Shown: positions 37,693 through 50,681 of the stretch, in pieces
How positions within the stretch are numbered: position 1 is the first letter of the stretch
How the letters are laid out: the number at the start of each line of letters is the position of its first letter
NCBI RefSeq assembly: GCF_905220365.1
Contig: NC_061126.1
Location: forward strand, 4,898,001-4,962,000
Length of the DNA: 64,000 nucleotides
Direction: 5' to 3'
From: Vanessa cardui
Lineage: Eukaryota; Arthropoda; Insecta; Lepidoptera; Nymphalidae
The notes under the pieces: model-generated
Databases searched by the model: none
Told to the model about the DNA's origin: nothing
The model's input: only the letters and a program-made list of their open reading frames with translations
Translations under genes and position numbers: made by a program

Positions 37693-38400
37693 GTAAGTAC
37701 TTTTTTTTTTTTTTTTTAATTTATTTATTCGTTTAGCATGATACAAAATAGTAACAAATTATTATAGTACAGCATAAGTTTTATAAACTTTACCGTGTAC
37801 CACAGTCACCGTATTTTATTTATTGAATGTAATTTCATTGTTGTTGTAATGTGCAATAGTACTCTTTTTGTTCTATAGAATAGTATTAAGATTATTAATC
37901 ACTAGCAATATCTGTCCTACAGGATTTTCCATATCTGGAACCTTTTAACTAACTATTAATTATCAAATATACTTATATTATTTGATTAATCGTCTCTGAA
38001 AATCTTTTTTAATCTATGGTCGTGGCGATAAGTTTCCGTTAAGTAAATTAACTTAAAAAGTATAACGATTTTTGCACATATCTATGAAAATGTTCAATAC
38101 AAACTTTTTATCTCCTATTTCTTTAGTAAAACGCTACCATCATTCTCATATGATGTTTATCAAACGCTGATTATTTTTTCTTTTATTAATGTCAGAATTC
38201 TAAAAACCAATTTCCATATTCCCAGCTACGAAAAAGAGTAACTTCCAAATAAACTTTCAACCCCCTTAAAATCTGTTCAAGGATGAATCAAAAAGGCTAC
38301 TAAAACCGATTTTTATTTGCGCAGTAGCTTAAAGAATAATTTCCATATTTATAACTTTGAAATGACCTAATTCCATACAAATTTTCACTTGAAAATCTTG

Positions 38401-38541
38401 TAAAATATCATTTTAAAAAAACTTGGCTTATTTCTTACCTTCAAAACAGAAAAATAATGCAAAGTAGAAGTAGTAGTAAAATATCATTTTAAAAAAACTT
38501 GACTTATTTCTTACCTTCAAAACAGAAAAATAATGCAAAGT
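38401..38541. repeat. Two-copy tandem duplication, period 76
   Basis: 38401-38465 and 38477-38541 are identical except one base (GGCTT versus GACTT), separated by AGAAGTAGTAG. It lies within the probable intron after the 37.7-kb exon. Confidence 0.92.
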
Positions 38542-38607
38542 TGTACGGTTGTTAAGGCTATTTATTATTGAGAAAAAATATTTTTACACCTATTATAATT
38601 ATTAAAC

Positions 38608-38636
38608 TCTACTACTACTACTACTCTACTACTGTA
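38608..38636. repeat. CTA trinucleotide microsatellite
   Basis: CTACTACTACTACTACTC then CTACTACTG, about 8 units. Confidence 0.85.
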
Positions 38637-39825
38637 ACAGAAATACATTTTTAATTACTTCGCCGTGAAAATCCCTAATCATCCCCTACCAAATACATTT
38701 AAGGCTCGGTTAAAATATACAATAAAAGATTCAGCGAGCCCTTAAATTCATGAGTGTGAAACAAATACATAAATTACATTTAAAAACGTACGTTACTTTT
38801 CATTTATTTCTAAAATCGCTTTTTTATACAAATATTTGTATTTCTAAGCATAGCTTAACATAATAAAAATGTCCAAAAGAGGAATATTTATAAACATGTA
38901 CCTACAACATATAGCTATATATATAACATATGTTGATATAGAATATTTTATTTGTTGCTAAAAACGAACTATAACAGTAGATAAAAATATATGTAGGTAG
39001 TATATTCACGCTTTGTTTTCTTATTCGATGTTTCGATATATCAGAAATAAATTATTGAACTAGAGCTAGAGAACTGTCATGCCAAACTCTTAGCCATTAA
39101 TTAAAGTTTACAGTAAATCCTTGTCTCCATTAAAATCCGAAACGTTCGAACGTGGTTAGAAAACATCCAAATCAAATTGTATACTTAACGTGTGTGTGAA
39201 ATATACAATACGTAGGGTTTTATTATACCCTAAGTAAAACACATCATAAAATTAACATTTGCTATTTGTATTTTTAATATACAAACCTAGGAAGGCATTG
39301 TGTATTGATTCAATAAAAAAACAATTGAAATGTTTTTTTTTTTTTAATTATTTACTTGCGACCACATCATACCAAATTATAATCTATAAAAAAATGAAAT
39401 AATCGTAATCGTTTCACTAAACTGAAGTTAGATAATAAACAAAAAATCTAAATGATAAACCATAAGTCGATTTTGGTTGATTATTCGGACATAAAATACG
39501 AATATATGTATGAAACAGCCCGTAAATGTCCCACGGTCCAATAATACCCTTAGCCTTTTCCAACAAATTGCTGAGATTCGATATGAAACAGCTAGGTGGA
39601 GTATATGATTTTCTATTAATAAATTTCAAGTTCCAGGCAATCGGCTGAACAACCGTTTGATTCGTGGCACTGTCACTAATTGTTTTTTCCACGAAGATAT
39701 CGATTCAATTGGATATGTGATAGAGCATTTGTATGGCACGGGTTACCCGCGTTTTTCGACTTAAAATTGGCCAGCCCGATTATATTTGATCTTAGATTTG
39801 CAAATTTTTTAAACCCAATCATAAA

Positions 39826-40147
39826 GCAGTGGTGGTGCTTGCCTGGATTTGAACCCGTAATCATCGGTTAAGATGCACGCGTTCTAACCATCTCAGCTCA
39901 ATTAATCTTGAAACAGCCTTTAAATCCGGGGTATGATTATGATTATATGTGCTTAATTTGTGTTTGAAAAAAAAATCGTGAGGAAACCTGCATGTGTCTA
40001 ATTTCATCGAAATTCTGCCTCATGTGCATTCCACCAACCCGCATTAGAACAGCGTGGTGGAATATGTTCCAAAACCTCTTCATAATGGAAGAGGAGGCAT
40101 TATCCCAGCAGTGGAAAATTTACAGACTGTTACTTTACTTTACTTTC
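39826..40147. repeat. Rearranged Metulj-like SINE pair, head inverted against body
   Basis: 39826-39900 is a tRNA-like head on the minus strand (GGTGCTTGCCTGGATTTGAA ... TTCTAACCATCTCAGCTC). 39949-40147 is a SINE body on the plus strand (GTGCTTAATTTGTGTTTG ... CAGACTGTTACTTTACTTTA) without its own head. About 48 unrelated bases separate them. Confidence 0.75.
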
Positions 40148-40220
40148 AAGATTAATAATTATTTGTCATAATAAACTATAAAACCATTTATAACAAGAAG
40201 ACTTACGTTTAAATAACTAT

Positions 40221-40297
40221 CGCTGTAACTTCACAGCATTTAACATGATGCATATTGTTACGAAGTTACAGCGTGTAAATCTATAGGCTATAAATAG
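40221..40297 (+). other. 12-bp inverted repeat followed by a TATA-like box
   Basis: CGCTGTAACTTC (40221) pairs exactly with GAAGTTACAGCG (40262). CTATAAATAG at 40288-40297 is a canonical arthropod TATA box, but no initiator or ORF follows, so chance is likely in AT-rich DNA. Confidence 0.25.
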
Positions 40298-40749
40298 TGC
40301 GTAGTGTTGCAATGATCGAAGAGTTGACATGGTTGAACAAGCTAATCTCAAGACCTACACGTCTCATTTGAGTGATTATTTCTTCTTATAATAGCCTATT
40401 TATCAACGACCTGTTATATACTATTAACACTATATACAATCAACGTCAAGCAATGTCGCAAAATCGTGGATCGGTACCTATTATATAGTCAAATACTACT
40501 CTTATATTAAGTATTGAACGGCAAAAATTAGATATAGCATCGAGAAATGCAATGAAATGAAAATAAAACTGATTACTGCAGATTTACACGACCAATAGCC
40601 CTCTATCGCGCCATTCGACGCTATTCGTCGCTATAGATTCTCGCGTCAGTTCAACCCGAGAAAGCAAGTGCATGTAAATCGATTTGTCAAATTGACGAAT
40701 ATATTAGGTCATACGATATTACAAGTTAATACGTTTGTGTAAAGATCAT

Positions 40750-41005
40750 ACTACCTGATGGTAAGTGGTCAGCATCCCCCATAGACAATGACGCTGTGAG
40801 TAATATTAACTATTCCTTACATCGTCAATGTGCCACCAACCATGGGAACTAAGATTTTATGTTCCTTGTGGCTGTAGTTACACTGACTCACTCACCCTTC
40901 AAACCGGATACCAACAATACTGAGTACTGTTATTTGGCGGTAGAATAACTGGTGAGTGGGTGGTACCTACCCAGACGGGCTTGCACAAAGCCGTACCACC
41001 AAGTA
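40750..41005 (-). repeat. TE2 copy, 3' end missing
   Basis: Begins inside the family at CTACCTGATGGTAAGTGGTC and ends GCCGTACCACCAAGTA on the minus strand. Confidence 0.85.
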
Positions 41006-41933
41006 GATAATATATAACAACATAATGCGCTCATATACATATTAAGCAGGTATACATATATTAACACTTATAACAAAAATACGCAGTAGTGACTTGCAAT
41101 CATAAATCTGCAAGTTTTACGATAAAATTAAAGTTGAGATTATGAAAGCCAAAACAATATCTGTAGGAAATTTATGTTTCAATTTTACATTTTAATATAT
41201 AATTAAAATCTAATAAGCACCAATTTGAAACAAGCGTAATCTCATTAGGTATCATAAGCTAAGTCTTTACAGAAATATCCCAAAGGTCTAGTAACTTGTA
41301 CTATGTAAGTAGCTATTATTATACCCGACAGGGCTTACGATATTAGAACTTGGCCTACAAAATGAGACTAAATATAAACCTTTGTTTATACTGGTGCAAA
41401 GATGGTCAATATTTTAAACTTGGTCCTTTAATAAGATCCTAATCCTATAGGAACCTATTGTGCTTTATATAGCATGCCTCCTAATTACTGTTGATATTTT
41501 CATCATGTAATGTTTGAAATATCTTCTGAATAATAATAATTATAGGTAGTGTGTTTCAATAAACTGAATTTGAAAACGCAGTTGCAAATATTCAATTCAT
41601 ACAAAAACATAAAATACTATACTGTATTGCAACTTCTCAATACCAAACTATACCTACACAGAGCTAACAAGCTTATTTGTTCCTGGCGCTGGTGTACTAA
41701 AGTCAATATATTCACGATTGAGTTCCCTAGTGTCTTTGCACTCGTTTAAAATAAACAGGGCGGGAATCAATTTCATTACGCACTTGTAAGTCTGTTCGTA
41801 ACACGTATTGGATGCATGCGAAGCTTGGGAAAGACGTGACTAAGCGTATATACATTATATGGAACGTTTCGTGGATAGCTGATTTCGTGTGTCCTATAAT
41901 TTCATTACCGTTCATTATACGTATAATATAAAG

Positions 41934-42058
41934 AGCCGCCATGCCCCAGAGGTTAGAAGGTGTATATCTTAACCGATGCGGATTCAAACCCGCAAAAGTA
42001 CAACTGAATTTTCATATTGTGTTTATAATTCATCTTGAGGTCGCTAGTGAAAGAAAAT
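41934..42058 (+). repeat. Degenerate Metulj-like SINE head
   Basis: GAGCCGCCATGCCCCAGAGG, TATCTTAACCGATG and TTCAAACCC, followed by TTGTGTTTATAATTCATCTT. Body truncated after GAAAGAAAATACG. Confidence 0.6.
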
Positions 42059-43138
42059 ACGTATAATTATATAATTACATTTAGATGCATGTTTGTAATA
42101 AAACACCATAGGCCAGTTCTTAGTTCGTGGTAAAGGATAACATAGTGGGTAAATTGGTACATCGCGCATGAAATACAGCAACAAGTATGTGGACGAACCT
42201 GAATTACCAAGGTAAAAAGTCTCCAAATCTTATTAAGAAGAAAGTCTTGTCTTAGCATTTATAGTTCTACTTTACTCAAAGTTTGATGTGCACTTTTTCT
42301 AACACTATTTTCAAAATCGATCAGAATGAGGATGTTACGATTACGTATAGATAGATTATTCCTATTATTATTAGTATATCAGATATTACATATTGAATAT
42401 CAATATATACCTCGGAAATATGGATTTATTCTTAACTCACCAACCCGTACAAACTGCCTGAATAAACTAAGAAAAGCTGGCAAAGAATTCTCAAGCGTAT
42501 TAAGTTTGCTCTCGCAATTTCTGAATGCGCGTAAAAATAGACTCTATTGTACTCTTATTATATATTACATAAATTCAACACCGTAGGTGGAAAACGATCC
42601 GTATATCTCTATCCTTGACTTGAAAGATTATGATAATATTTGGCATTGAATGTTTTCCTTGTTTTAAATGTGCTATGACAACCTGATTCTTCGAGCGTTC
42701 GTTTTAATTAGAGGTTGGTACTGAAAATTGCATCATTTAATATTGGTCTTTTATATCTTTTTATCATCATGGTATTAATTTTTTTATCATCTGAGTCTCA
42801 CTTATTTTATCCGAGTTTCCGAGTAAAGACTTTAGCGTTAAGATGTAACTGTTTCATATAATTTACTATAATGGTGAATGTCTACACATCCTCTTCTTTT
42901 TCGCGTTATCCTAAGTACGAAATAATATAGAAGTCTGTAGTACTGAGCTAAGGTAACCTTTCTGATATGGCAAGCACGAGATGTGTTATAAGTAGGTAAG
43001 CATGGATTAAAACCCATAGCCCTCAGTTAGCTTTCACGTGCTACCTTTCATGCTAGCGTCTCTAATATCTTCATTTCAAATTATATAACCTATGAAATTC
43101 TTTAATTGTGTTCAATACAAAAAAGTATGATTTCAGTC

Positions 43139-43262
43139 TCAAAAATCAAAATAAAATAAACTTTATTCAAGTAATCTTTTACAAGCACCTTTGAATAGTC
43201 ATTTACCAATTAAGTGAAGCTACCACCGGTTCGGAAAGTAGATTCTACCACGAAGAACTTCT
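43139..43262 (-). repeat. CR1/Jockey-like LINE 3' UTR fragment
   Basis: AAAATCAAAATAAAATAAAC tail, then TTTATTCAAGTAA and AGCTACCACCGGTTCGGAAA, as in the LINE at 23.9 kb, same orientation. Truncated after CACGAAGAACT. Confidence 0.75.
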
Positions 43263-43320
43263 TTTACAAATCTAACACATACGTAAGATCCTTAGCTATA
43301 AACATATATTTGTTTATCGC

Positions 43321-43395
43321 TTCGGTGGTCCAGTGGCTACAACTACAGCTCCGAATCCTGGATACGAATCCCAGATAGGGTCATTAATTTTTTTT
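43321..43395 (+). repeat. tRNA-like SINE head, third family
   Basis: A-box TGGTCCAGTGG (43326-43336) and diverged B-box GATACGAATCC (43361-43371) at tRNA spacing, followed by CAGATAGGGTCATTAA and a T-run. It is adjacent to a LINE 3' fragment. No cloverleaf with a paired acceptor stem was found. Confidence 0.5.
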
Positions 43396-44472
43396 CAAGA
43401 CGTGTTGTAGTTATTGTTACAGCATGTAATTGACTGATGTCTATTATATTGACCGGCATGGCAAATATTCAGTGAAAAGCACATTATTAATATACGTTCT
43501 TGTAATACATAATTATGTTGTAATAGTTTTTCTATTGTTATCTCGTTTTATATGTTTGTTTTAAACATTGTTATTGTATTGTATACAGTAAACGATGTTT
43601 TCTCCTCTCGTGGAATAACACATATATTACGTTGTTTTGGAAAAGTTTTATTATTACCGCCATCTGTATTTCATGTCGTTAACTAAATACACTAAAGCTC
43701 CTAAGTACCATGTCGGTAAAATTCAAAAAAGTGCCATACAGGGCAATAGATGGCGTAGCATACATGTGCTCTACAATGCTCTACAATTACGAAGCTTTTC
43801 TTGTGATAGCTACGGATTCGTAGCAACACGTAGCTATCGCTTACCAAGATATTATATCAAAAATATTATTAATATTTACAAGCGTTTTTTTTTAATATTT
43901 GTTCATTTAACACAAAACCAATAGAGAAAACACCTACTTTATAATTTTATTCTAATTTTAATGTCAATTGTAACACCAAATATTGTAATTTGTTAAAAAG
44001 GCCTTTTCTTTAAAGATTATTATTTTGACACCCTCAGAATTAACATAATCATAAGATATATATATTAACATAATCTAATTTCTTATGTAAAATAATTACA
44101 TATAATTATAGGTTGCAAGTGCAGTTACAGTCGTAATTCTTATATTTGAAATGAATTATGTATTGTTTAAACAAATCGGTGACAATCAATTAAAATTTCA
44201 TTAACGATTTTTGATATCATAGCGTTATTCACGAAAACATGACGCGCTTAAAAAAACACACCACATTTGATTGAAAGCTTAACGATTATTTATTTATAGT
44301 CGAAACAGTATGGCAGTACTGACAATGGACAATTAACGGTCAATCTCTGGCATATATCTGTATGAAATTGTTTTTAGTTATTTATTAAATGTGATCGTTT
44401 GTGGGGATATGTGAAATGGGTGAATTATTGCAATCTTAGTTTTAATTTAAAATCTAGACATGGATATCCTAC

Positions 44473-44690
44473 TTGGTATTTGAGTTTTGTGAAAGCCCAT
44501 CTGGCTAGGTACTGCCTAGTTATCATTAATTCTACCGCAAAACAGCAATACTCGGTATTGTTCCGATTTCCGAGGGTGAGTGAGCCAGTGTAACTACAAG
44601 TATAAGAGACAAAACGTCATAGCGCCTTGATTTGTTGACTCGTTGGTGGTATAAGGAATGATTAATATTAATTATAACGCTTATGTCTGT
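44473..44690 (+). repeat. TE2 copy, diverged and 3' truncated
   Basis: GAAAGCCCATCTGGCTAGGT, GAGTGAGCCAGTGTAACTAC and ATAAGGAATGATTAATATTA are in TE2 order. Confidence 0.7.
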
Positions 44691-47089
44691 ATATCACAGG
44701 TAGTACTTGATGCTCCTCCATCTCATTTCAGCCATGTCTGCTATGTTCCAGCAGAATCTTCCTTCGTTTATGTGGCGCATTACAAATGCACCCTCTTTTT
44801 CTTTAATTTCACAATACACAATCTAAAAGAACGTGTATAGAACTAACGATTTCACGTGCTTTCCTAGGTAAGGAAGTGTTACAAATTATTATACAAAACT
44901 CCAAGCTACTCTGAATTCCTTAGCATAAAATAGCAATAACGTTCTATCCATCATTGCAAACTTGTTGCAATACCCTTCAGTATACTAAACCTGTCACATC
45001 AATAAACTAAATAATTTTAAAATGCTGTGAAGCGTGGCTACTCATATAATAATGTTATATACAAAACCTTTTCTGAAACACGCTACATTCTCTGATATTA
45101 ATTTGATATATGTTCAGCATTTTTATTGATTAAGCCATTACAAAGAAACGACTCCTCATTTAAAAATATAGATATATACATATGTACGTAGCAGTAATTA
45201 TTCTTTGGATAGTCAGAGTGCCTAATGTAGAAACTTATACATGTTTAGGTGGGAGTTTGGAGTTCTCCTTGACCTAAAAAGTGACACTCCGTTTCAGCTT
45301 GGATGCACAGGCAACTGCTTACTTATTAATTTTTGTTACATAGCAGATTGTGTTTAACATATCCTACATAATATATTAGGCATCGTACTTAATATTCATT
45401 TTAATTTGTCTTATTAAGCGTATGTAATGTTACTATTTATAATCCTTTGTGTACATTTAATATTTATTACCATTAAATGTACTCAATAAAGAATTGAATA
45501 ATTTATAATGCAATAAAAAGCATTGTTTTTAAAGTGAAAGTAGACTTTCTAAAGCAATATGTCGGTCCTTTGTTTAAGCTCTTTAAAAGGAGTTTTCAAT
45601 AGTTATTTTGACAAGCTTGTAATGAACATTACTATAATCTAAAATCAAAATTAAATTAATTATTTACCAACCAAACCAATACACAGGAAAAATCATGATT
45701 AAAAAATAATATCTCTAATATTATAAATGTGAAAGTAACTCTGTCAGTCCGTCGTTCACTACTAAATCACTGAACCGAATTTGATGAAATTTGGTATTGA
45801 GGTAATTTAAACTCCAAGTTAGGACATAGGCAACTGTTTTGCCAAATATATATAATATGTAATAACCAAACTCTAAAACGCGAGTGAAGCCGCAGGAAAC
45901 AATTAGTAATATTATAAATAGTTAACCATGTTCTAAAAAAGATGACGATCGTCCTCATAACTAACTTATTCAAATAAAATAAATAAAACATTTAAATGCA
46001 TAAATTAAAAAAACGAATTAAATAACACAAAAAAACTTATGAAGTGATTTGACTTAATGTTTCATCTCTAACGTTGACATACATTCTATACTGAGAAAAT
46101 GTTTAAAGTAAATTCAAGTTAAAATATAAAAATACATAAAACCCTTTTGTATCTCACTTTCCTCTGAAGCCGTTGTTTACTCTAGTCTTTGATTACGGTC
46201 CCAACGTACTCCATTATATTGTTACAGTCCCATTGTTTCAGGATTTATTCAGAATGCTGTTTGTATTCAATTTGTGACTCACGTTTTTGCGTTTTAATTA
46301 ACAAACATTTAGCTACAAGTTAAGTTTTGAATGTTATTTCATTTTTGACATTCTTTACGTTCATTATGATGTTTTCGGTTTTGAAAACAATTGGGCTATA
46401 CAATTTTTAATTCTATACAATTTAAAATTATAGAGTATTACAATAAACGTAAAAATATAATTGTTCATTTATCTATTTAAAAAAAATTGTATAATTACAC
46501 ACTATATCATATTTAAGACGAGTAGTTCCGGTGTGCAAATCAACATACCATCTCAGACAGTAGGTAACTTAAGAGTCGACAGAAATAATTAATTTGGGTA
46601 ATTCAAGCGCTCCAATCACCAGTGTGGTGGCGAAATTAAATCACACAAGTGAACCCAAGGGTAACTTTACATATTCTCTTGGTTAAATACCTATATAATT
46701 ATATGAAGTTTGTTTTATATAATGATTAATATTCTTGATATAAGAACTGTCTCACCCCAGAAATATTTTCCCATATTTTAGTTAGAATTTAAAATCACTT
46801 CATGAATGCTGCGAGTTAGATTATCGTAAAATATATCAATATTCGTATTATCATCTTAACAATCTAAATAATTTAATCAAAAATATTCATACCTAATTAG
46901 TTTATACGTAGTCTATTATTTAATTAAATACGACATCAAGATAATCTCCATTGATGAAAATTTCATTACATAAGTCAAATTTGTTAACGTGAATATCATA
47001 CATATCCTCAAAATCATCGTCAAAAAAGTAGCTTATTTTATTTTACATTTCATTTCAATGTTGCCATTATCTTAATATTATCAAACGAG
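44691..47089. other. No gene seen
   Basis: AT-rich apart from the family B fragment at 45.7 kb. Confidence 0.5.
45712..45915 (+). repeat. RTE-like 3' fragment (family B)
   Basis: TAATATTATAAATGTGAAAG at one end, GAACCGAATTTGATGAAATT in the middle and GCGAGTGAAGCCGCAGG before TAATATTATAAAT at the other end. Confidence 0.6.
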
Positions 47090-47215
47090 GTCACCAAAAT
47101 CCGCCGGGGCTTGAGCGAAATGCCCCGAGCCTGTTGAACGCCGCAACAAGTGCTGCATCGATCAGTAATTCGCATCCACACCCCGCGCGTACCTAAAACT
47201 GCTTTTATGAAAAAG
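47090..47215. promoter_or_regulatory. GC-rich island, function unknown
   Basis: CCGCCGGGGCTTGAGCG through CACCCCGCGCGTACC is CpG-rich in AT-rich flanks and not repeat-derived as far as I can see. A second small GC patch (GATGGCGCGCCCCTCTGCG) follows at 47715. No frame has good splice sites at both ends, so I treat it as a candidate regulatory block or lncRNA exon. Confidence 0.25.
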
Positions 47216-47945
47216 TTGTTATTGATTGACGATTATGGTACAGCGCTGTCTGTGATTTATTTAACAATTTCCTCGTTATTGAGATAGGATATTTGTGGTT
47301 TAATTGAATCTATGAAAAAATATATTTCGTATTGTACGTTGTTGTTTTAAGTTTAGAAACTGCATCAAAGCGCTTTCTGTAACTTATTTTTCAAAGCCAA
47401 TGTTATTGAAACAATATTTTGTGATTTAATTGAATACTACGAAAATATTTTATTCGATCTAACTTGCGTCCAGTACTTCCCCTAGTTTATTTTTGTCCAA
47501 CGTCCACATTATTGAAGGATGTTATTATTTACTTTGGATGTTACGAAACATTTTTAGCTGTAAATGTTGTTTGGGAATGATTGATTACACAAATATTGTG
47601 TGTTCTTTTTTCAAATATCAACTCAATTATGACAGAAAAATATATACAGTGATTAAGTAAACGTCGTTATACAACGTTTATAATAAATATAGACACGTAG
47701 ATCTATTCAATAACGATGGCGCGCCCCTCTGCGCTAGATTATCGGCATGCATGACTGATGCTCGTGTCTACGAAATTTCTTAGTGTGGGTGAGATGATAC
47801 ACTACAGTCAGCAAAAAAATACAAATTAGATTATATTTTTTTATATTAACTTTAATTAAATGTACTCCACCGTCGTGTTTCAACAGATGTACATGTCGTA
47901 TATGTAGATCGTAATTATTGCTTTAACGTTATAATATTTTTAAGT

Positions 47946-48210
47946 GAGCTGAGATGGCCCAGTGGTTAGAACGCGTGCATCTTAACCGATGATTACGGGT
48001 TCAAACTTAATTTTTGATTACAATTCATGGTGAAGCAAAACATCGTCAGGAAAGCTGCATGTGACTAATTTCATTGATATTCTGCCACATGTGCATTCCA
48101 CCAACCCGCATTGGAACAGCGTGGTGGAATATGTTCCAAATCCTCTCCTTAATGGAAAAGGAGGTCTTATCCCAGCAGTGGGAAATTTACAGGCTGTTAC
48201 TTTATTTTAC
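47946..48210 (+). repeat. Metulj-like SINE
   Basis: GAGCTGAGATGGCCCAGTGG head with A-box and a slightly eroded B-box region. An internal deletion removes the CAAGCACCAC segment. The body then runs to CAGGCTGTTACTTTATTTTA. Confidence 0.88.
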
Positions 48211-48956
48211 TTCTTTTTTATTAAATTTAAGTTTCTTTTAAGCTTAAAACAATTAGTCTTGTAATTATAAAGTTTATGTCAATCCTTTTTATCATTAATA
48301 TAATGTTATTGGGCTCAATATGCCTTATTTGTAATTGTTGTCATTTATGTATGAGTCAAGTTTAATAAGAACTGTTGAATTTTTATACTATAATATTTTG
48401 CATACTATTTTTTTTGAAATTACAATCAATCTCATTTTTAAAATAATTAAAAATAGAATGAGTTATATTAAAGAAGTAATTTGAAAAACAACTAGATGGC
48501 TTTTTGAAGGATAAAATAAAACGAATCAATTATAACTCCCATTCGAAATAAGATCCTGAACGTTCCATGTAATAAAACCCTACTCACTTTCTGTTTTACC
48601 ACAACATCATAAAAACTGTAGTCATAAAAGTAAAGCAATTTTTAGAAATGGTACTAAATTTTAAAAAGTTGTCTAAAACTCTCGCATATAACTTGGGCAG
48701 TGTATCCTTCGAGCTTAAATGTGCGCAGCAAGATGACGTAGAATAAAGCTACGAAGTCTTTAAGAGTCAAGAAAATATCTAAGAAAACGTAGCAGAACGG
48801 AACTCGTAGACAAAAGAACACCAATAAGATCACTAAATTGTAATTAATGTCTTCGTATTCTTCGATTTTCGAAAGGGACACGAGACTTAATTGACCTCCT
48901 CCAACATTGCAATTAAATAATCAATAACATTTTTTAGTACATCTTTTCATCATCTT
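48211..48956. other. No gene seen
   Basis: A 75-codon minus-strand frame (48881-48654) is hydrophobic and Phe/Leu/Val-rich, with no neighbouring splice or promoter signal that I can support. Confidence 0.4.
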
Positions 48957-49264
48957 GAGCTGGGATGGCCCAGTGGTTAGAACGCGTGCATCTTAACCGA
49001 TGATTGCGGGTTCAAATCCAGGCAAGCACCACTATATATATCTGCTTAATTTGTGTTTATAATTCGTCTCGTGCTCGGCGGTGAAGGAAAACATCGTCAG
49101 GAATCCTGCATGTGTCTAATTTCACCGAAATTCTGCCACATGTGCATTCCACCAACCCGCATTGGAACAGCGTGGTGGAATATGTTCCAAACCCTCCCCT
49201 TAATGGAAGAGGAGGCCTTATCTCAGCAGTGGGAAATGTACAGGCTGTTACTTTACTTTACTTT
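48957..49264 (+). repeat. Metulj-like SINE, full length
   Basis: GAGCTGGGATGGCCCAGTGG head, intact B-box region (GGGTTCAAATCC), complete body and CTGTTACTTTACTTTACTTT tail. A 75-codon frame inside is SINE sequence. Confidence 0.9.
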
Positions 49265-49495
49265 AGTAAATCTTACTTGAAATAGGTGAAATGTTACTTT
49301 CGAACTATACTATACCAATATGGAAAATGAATCATTAAATCAATCTTAGTTTTAAAACTCTAATATCACTGATGGTATTTTACGGTTATATAAAAAAAAC
49401 TTATATATCTTTGCACAGCGTAGATGTGAGATAGTTGGAAGATTTGTGTTTAAAATAAAAAAAAAAAAATTTCTTAAAAAGCGAACAAAGATATA

Positions 49496-49672
49496 AGGCA
49501 CAAGCGATATACCATCTCAGTTCCCAAGGTCGATGGTATATTAGTAGTATGATAAATGATTAGTGCATCTTATAGTGCCAATTTCTACGGTTAGTGGTGA
49601 CCACTTTAACCACTACCACCATCGGATGTCCCATATGCCAGTCCGCCTGCCTATATTACATAAAAAACAGAC
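49496..49672 (+). repeat. TE2 copy, 5' truncated
   Basis: Starts at TAAGGCACAAGCG and keeps CAGTTCCCAAGGTCGATGG, AGTGGTGACCACTT and CAGTCCGCCTGCCTATA, plus an A-rich end. Confidence 0.7.
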
Positions 49673-50002
49673 ATTTGTTCGGTAGCTTATTTTATATGCT
49701 AAAATTATTTATTTTAAATGTTACAAGGCTTCTATTTAACAAATATTTAGAAATGTTTAAAGCAGGCTGGTTATTAAAGTTAGTAAGCACATTTCTGTGT
49801 AAATATATTTAGTCTTAATTGGAACAAACTTAATTTGAAAAACAAATAAATAATATTTTTATAGTAAAATATTTATCAAACAGTTAAGCTACAAGTATAA
49901 TTACAAAAATGTTTGTTTCAAATACATTTGAATCAATTTCTAGCTACTCTACTGTTCTTCACTTTTTAAAAAATGCGCGTTATATACCAAAAATTACGCA
50001 TG

Positions 50003-50163
50003 TGAACCAAATCAAAGTATACTTTATTCAAGTGGGCTTTTACTTTACTTTTGAATCGTCATTTAACAATTAAGTGAAGCTACCACCAGTTCGGAAAGTA
50101 GATTCTACCGTGAAGAACCGGCAAGAAACTCAGTAGTTACTCTTTTTCAACATTTAAAACGAG
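50003..50163 (-). repeat. CR1/Jockey-like LINE 3' UTR fragment
   Basis: CTTTATTCAAGTGGGCTTTT, AGCTACCACCAGTTCGGAAA and GAACCGGCAAGAAACTCAGT match the 23.9-kb LINE 3' end. The terminal repeat is reduced to one unit. Confidence 0.75.
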
Positions 50164-50681
50164 TGTACTAATGAGCCCATGAGCTTTATTTTATCTGTAT
50201 CTCATCTCAAACTAGACGAAAAATTGCATGTGTATCGATTTAGGAATTCTTGGTGAAACAATGTACCAACTTATTCTTCATCATATGAGAAGATACCTGT
50301 GCCAGCTTCTTTTCTACTTGGTAGTTGCTTCTTTTAAAATAATATGTAGGCATTAGTGTTTTAATCTTATAAAACTGTACGAATATTTTGTGAAAATCAA
50401 GAGATGTCAGATAGAATTAGTTACGAACCCATATTATAATGGCACACGTAACTTTTATCAGATTTATCTGAGGAAATGTGTTTAGGAACCCCATTTACGT
50501 CGGTAAAAAACTAAATTACTCGGGTTGACGTGTTGAGATTGTCCCGAGAATACCATCGCTGGTGACGTACAATTTCATTAGTTACATGTTTTCAAGTTAT
50601 ATAATGTTATATTAATCGCACGATCCATTGGCTTCGTTCAAAAAATAAAATGAAATAAATTATCACAACACATATGATATT

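Larger units (their letters stand above)
37693..39825 (+). other. Probable intron of the membrane-protein gene
   Basis: Begins with the GTAAGT donor and a long T-run. It holds the 76-base tandem duplication and a CTA microsatellite. No acceptor with a good open frame was found. Confidence 0.4.
40298..43138. other. No gene seen between repeats
   Basis: GC-richer patch at 40590-40680 (GCGCCATTCGACGCTATTCG, then CTCGCGTCAGTTCAACCC) may be regulatory. The rest is AT-rich, plus TE2 and an eroded SINE listed separately. Confidence 0.4.

Noticed and set aside
42955..43045. Possible further SINE fragment (GCAAGCACGAGATGTG ... AAAACCCATAGCC)
   Set aside because: Too diverged to distinguish from chance.
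47105..47127. CGGGGC/GCCCCG stem as a possible attenuator or RNA element
   Set aside because: Only six base pairs with an 11-base loop; expected by chance in a GC-rich island.
49053..49280. 75-codon frame and similar frames at 12687, 12796, 31222 and 52862
   Set aside because: All lie inside Metulj-like SINEs, whose conserved body happens to be open.
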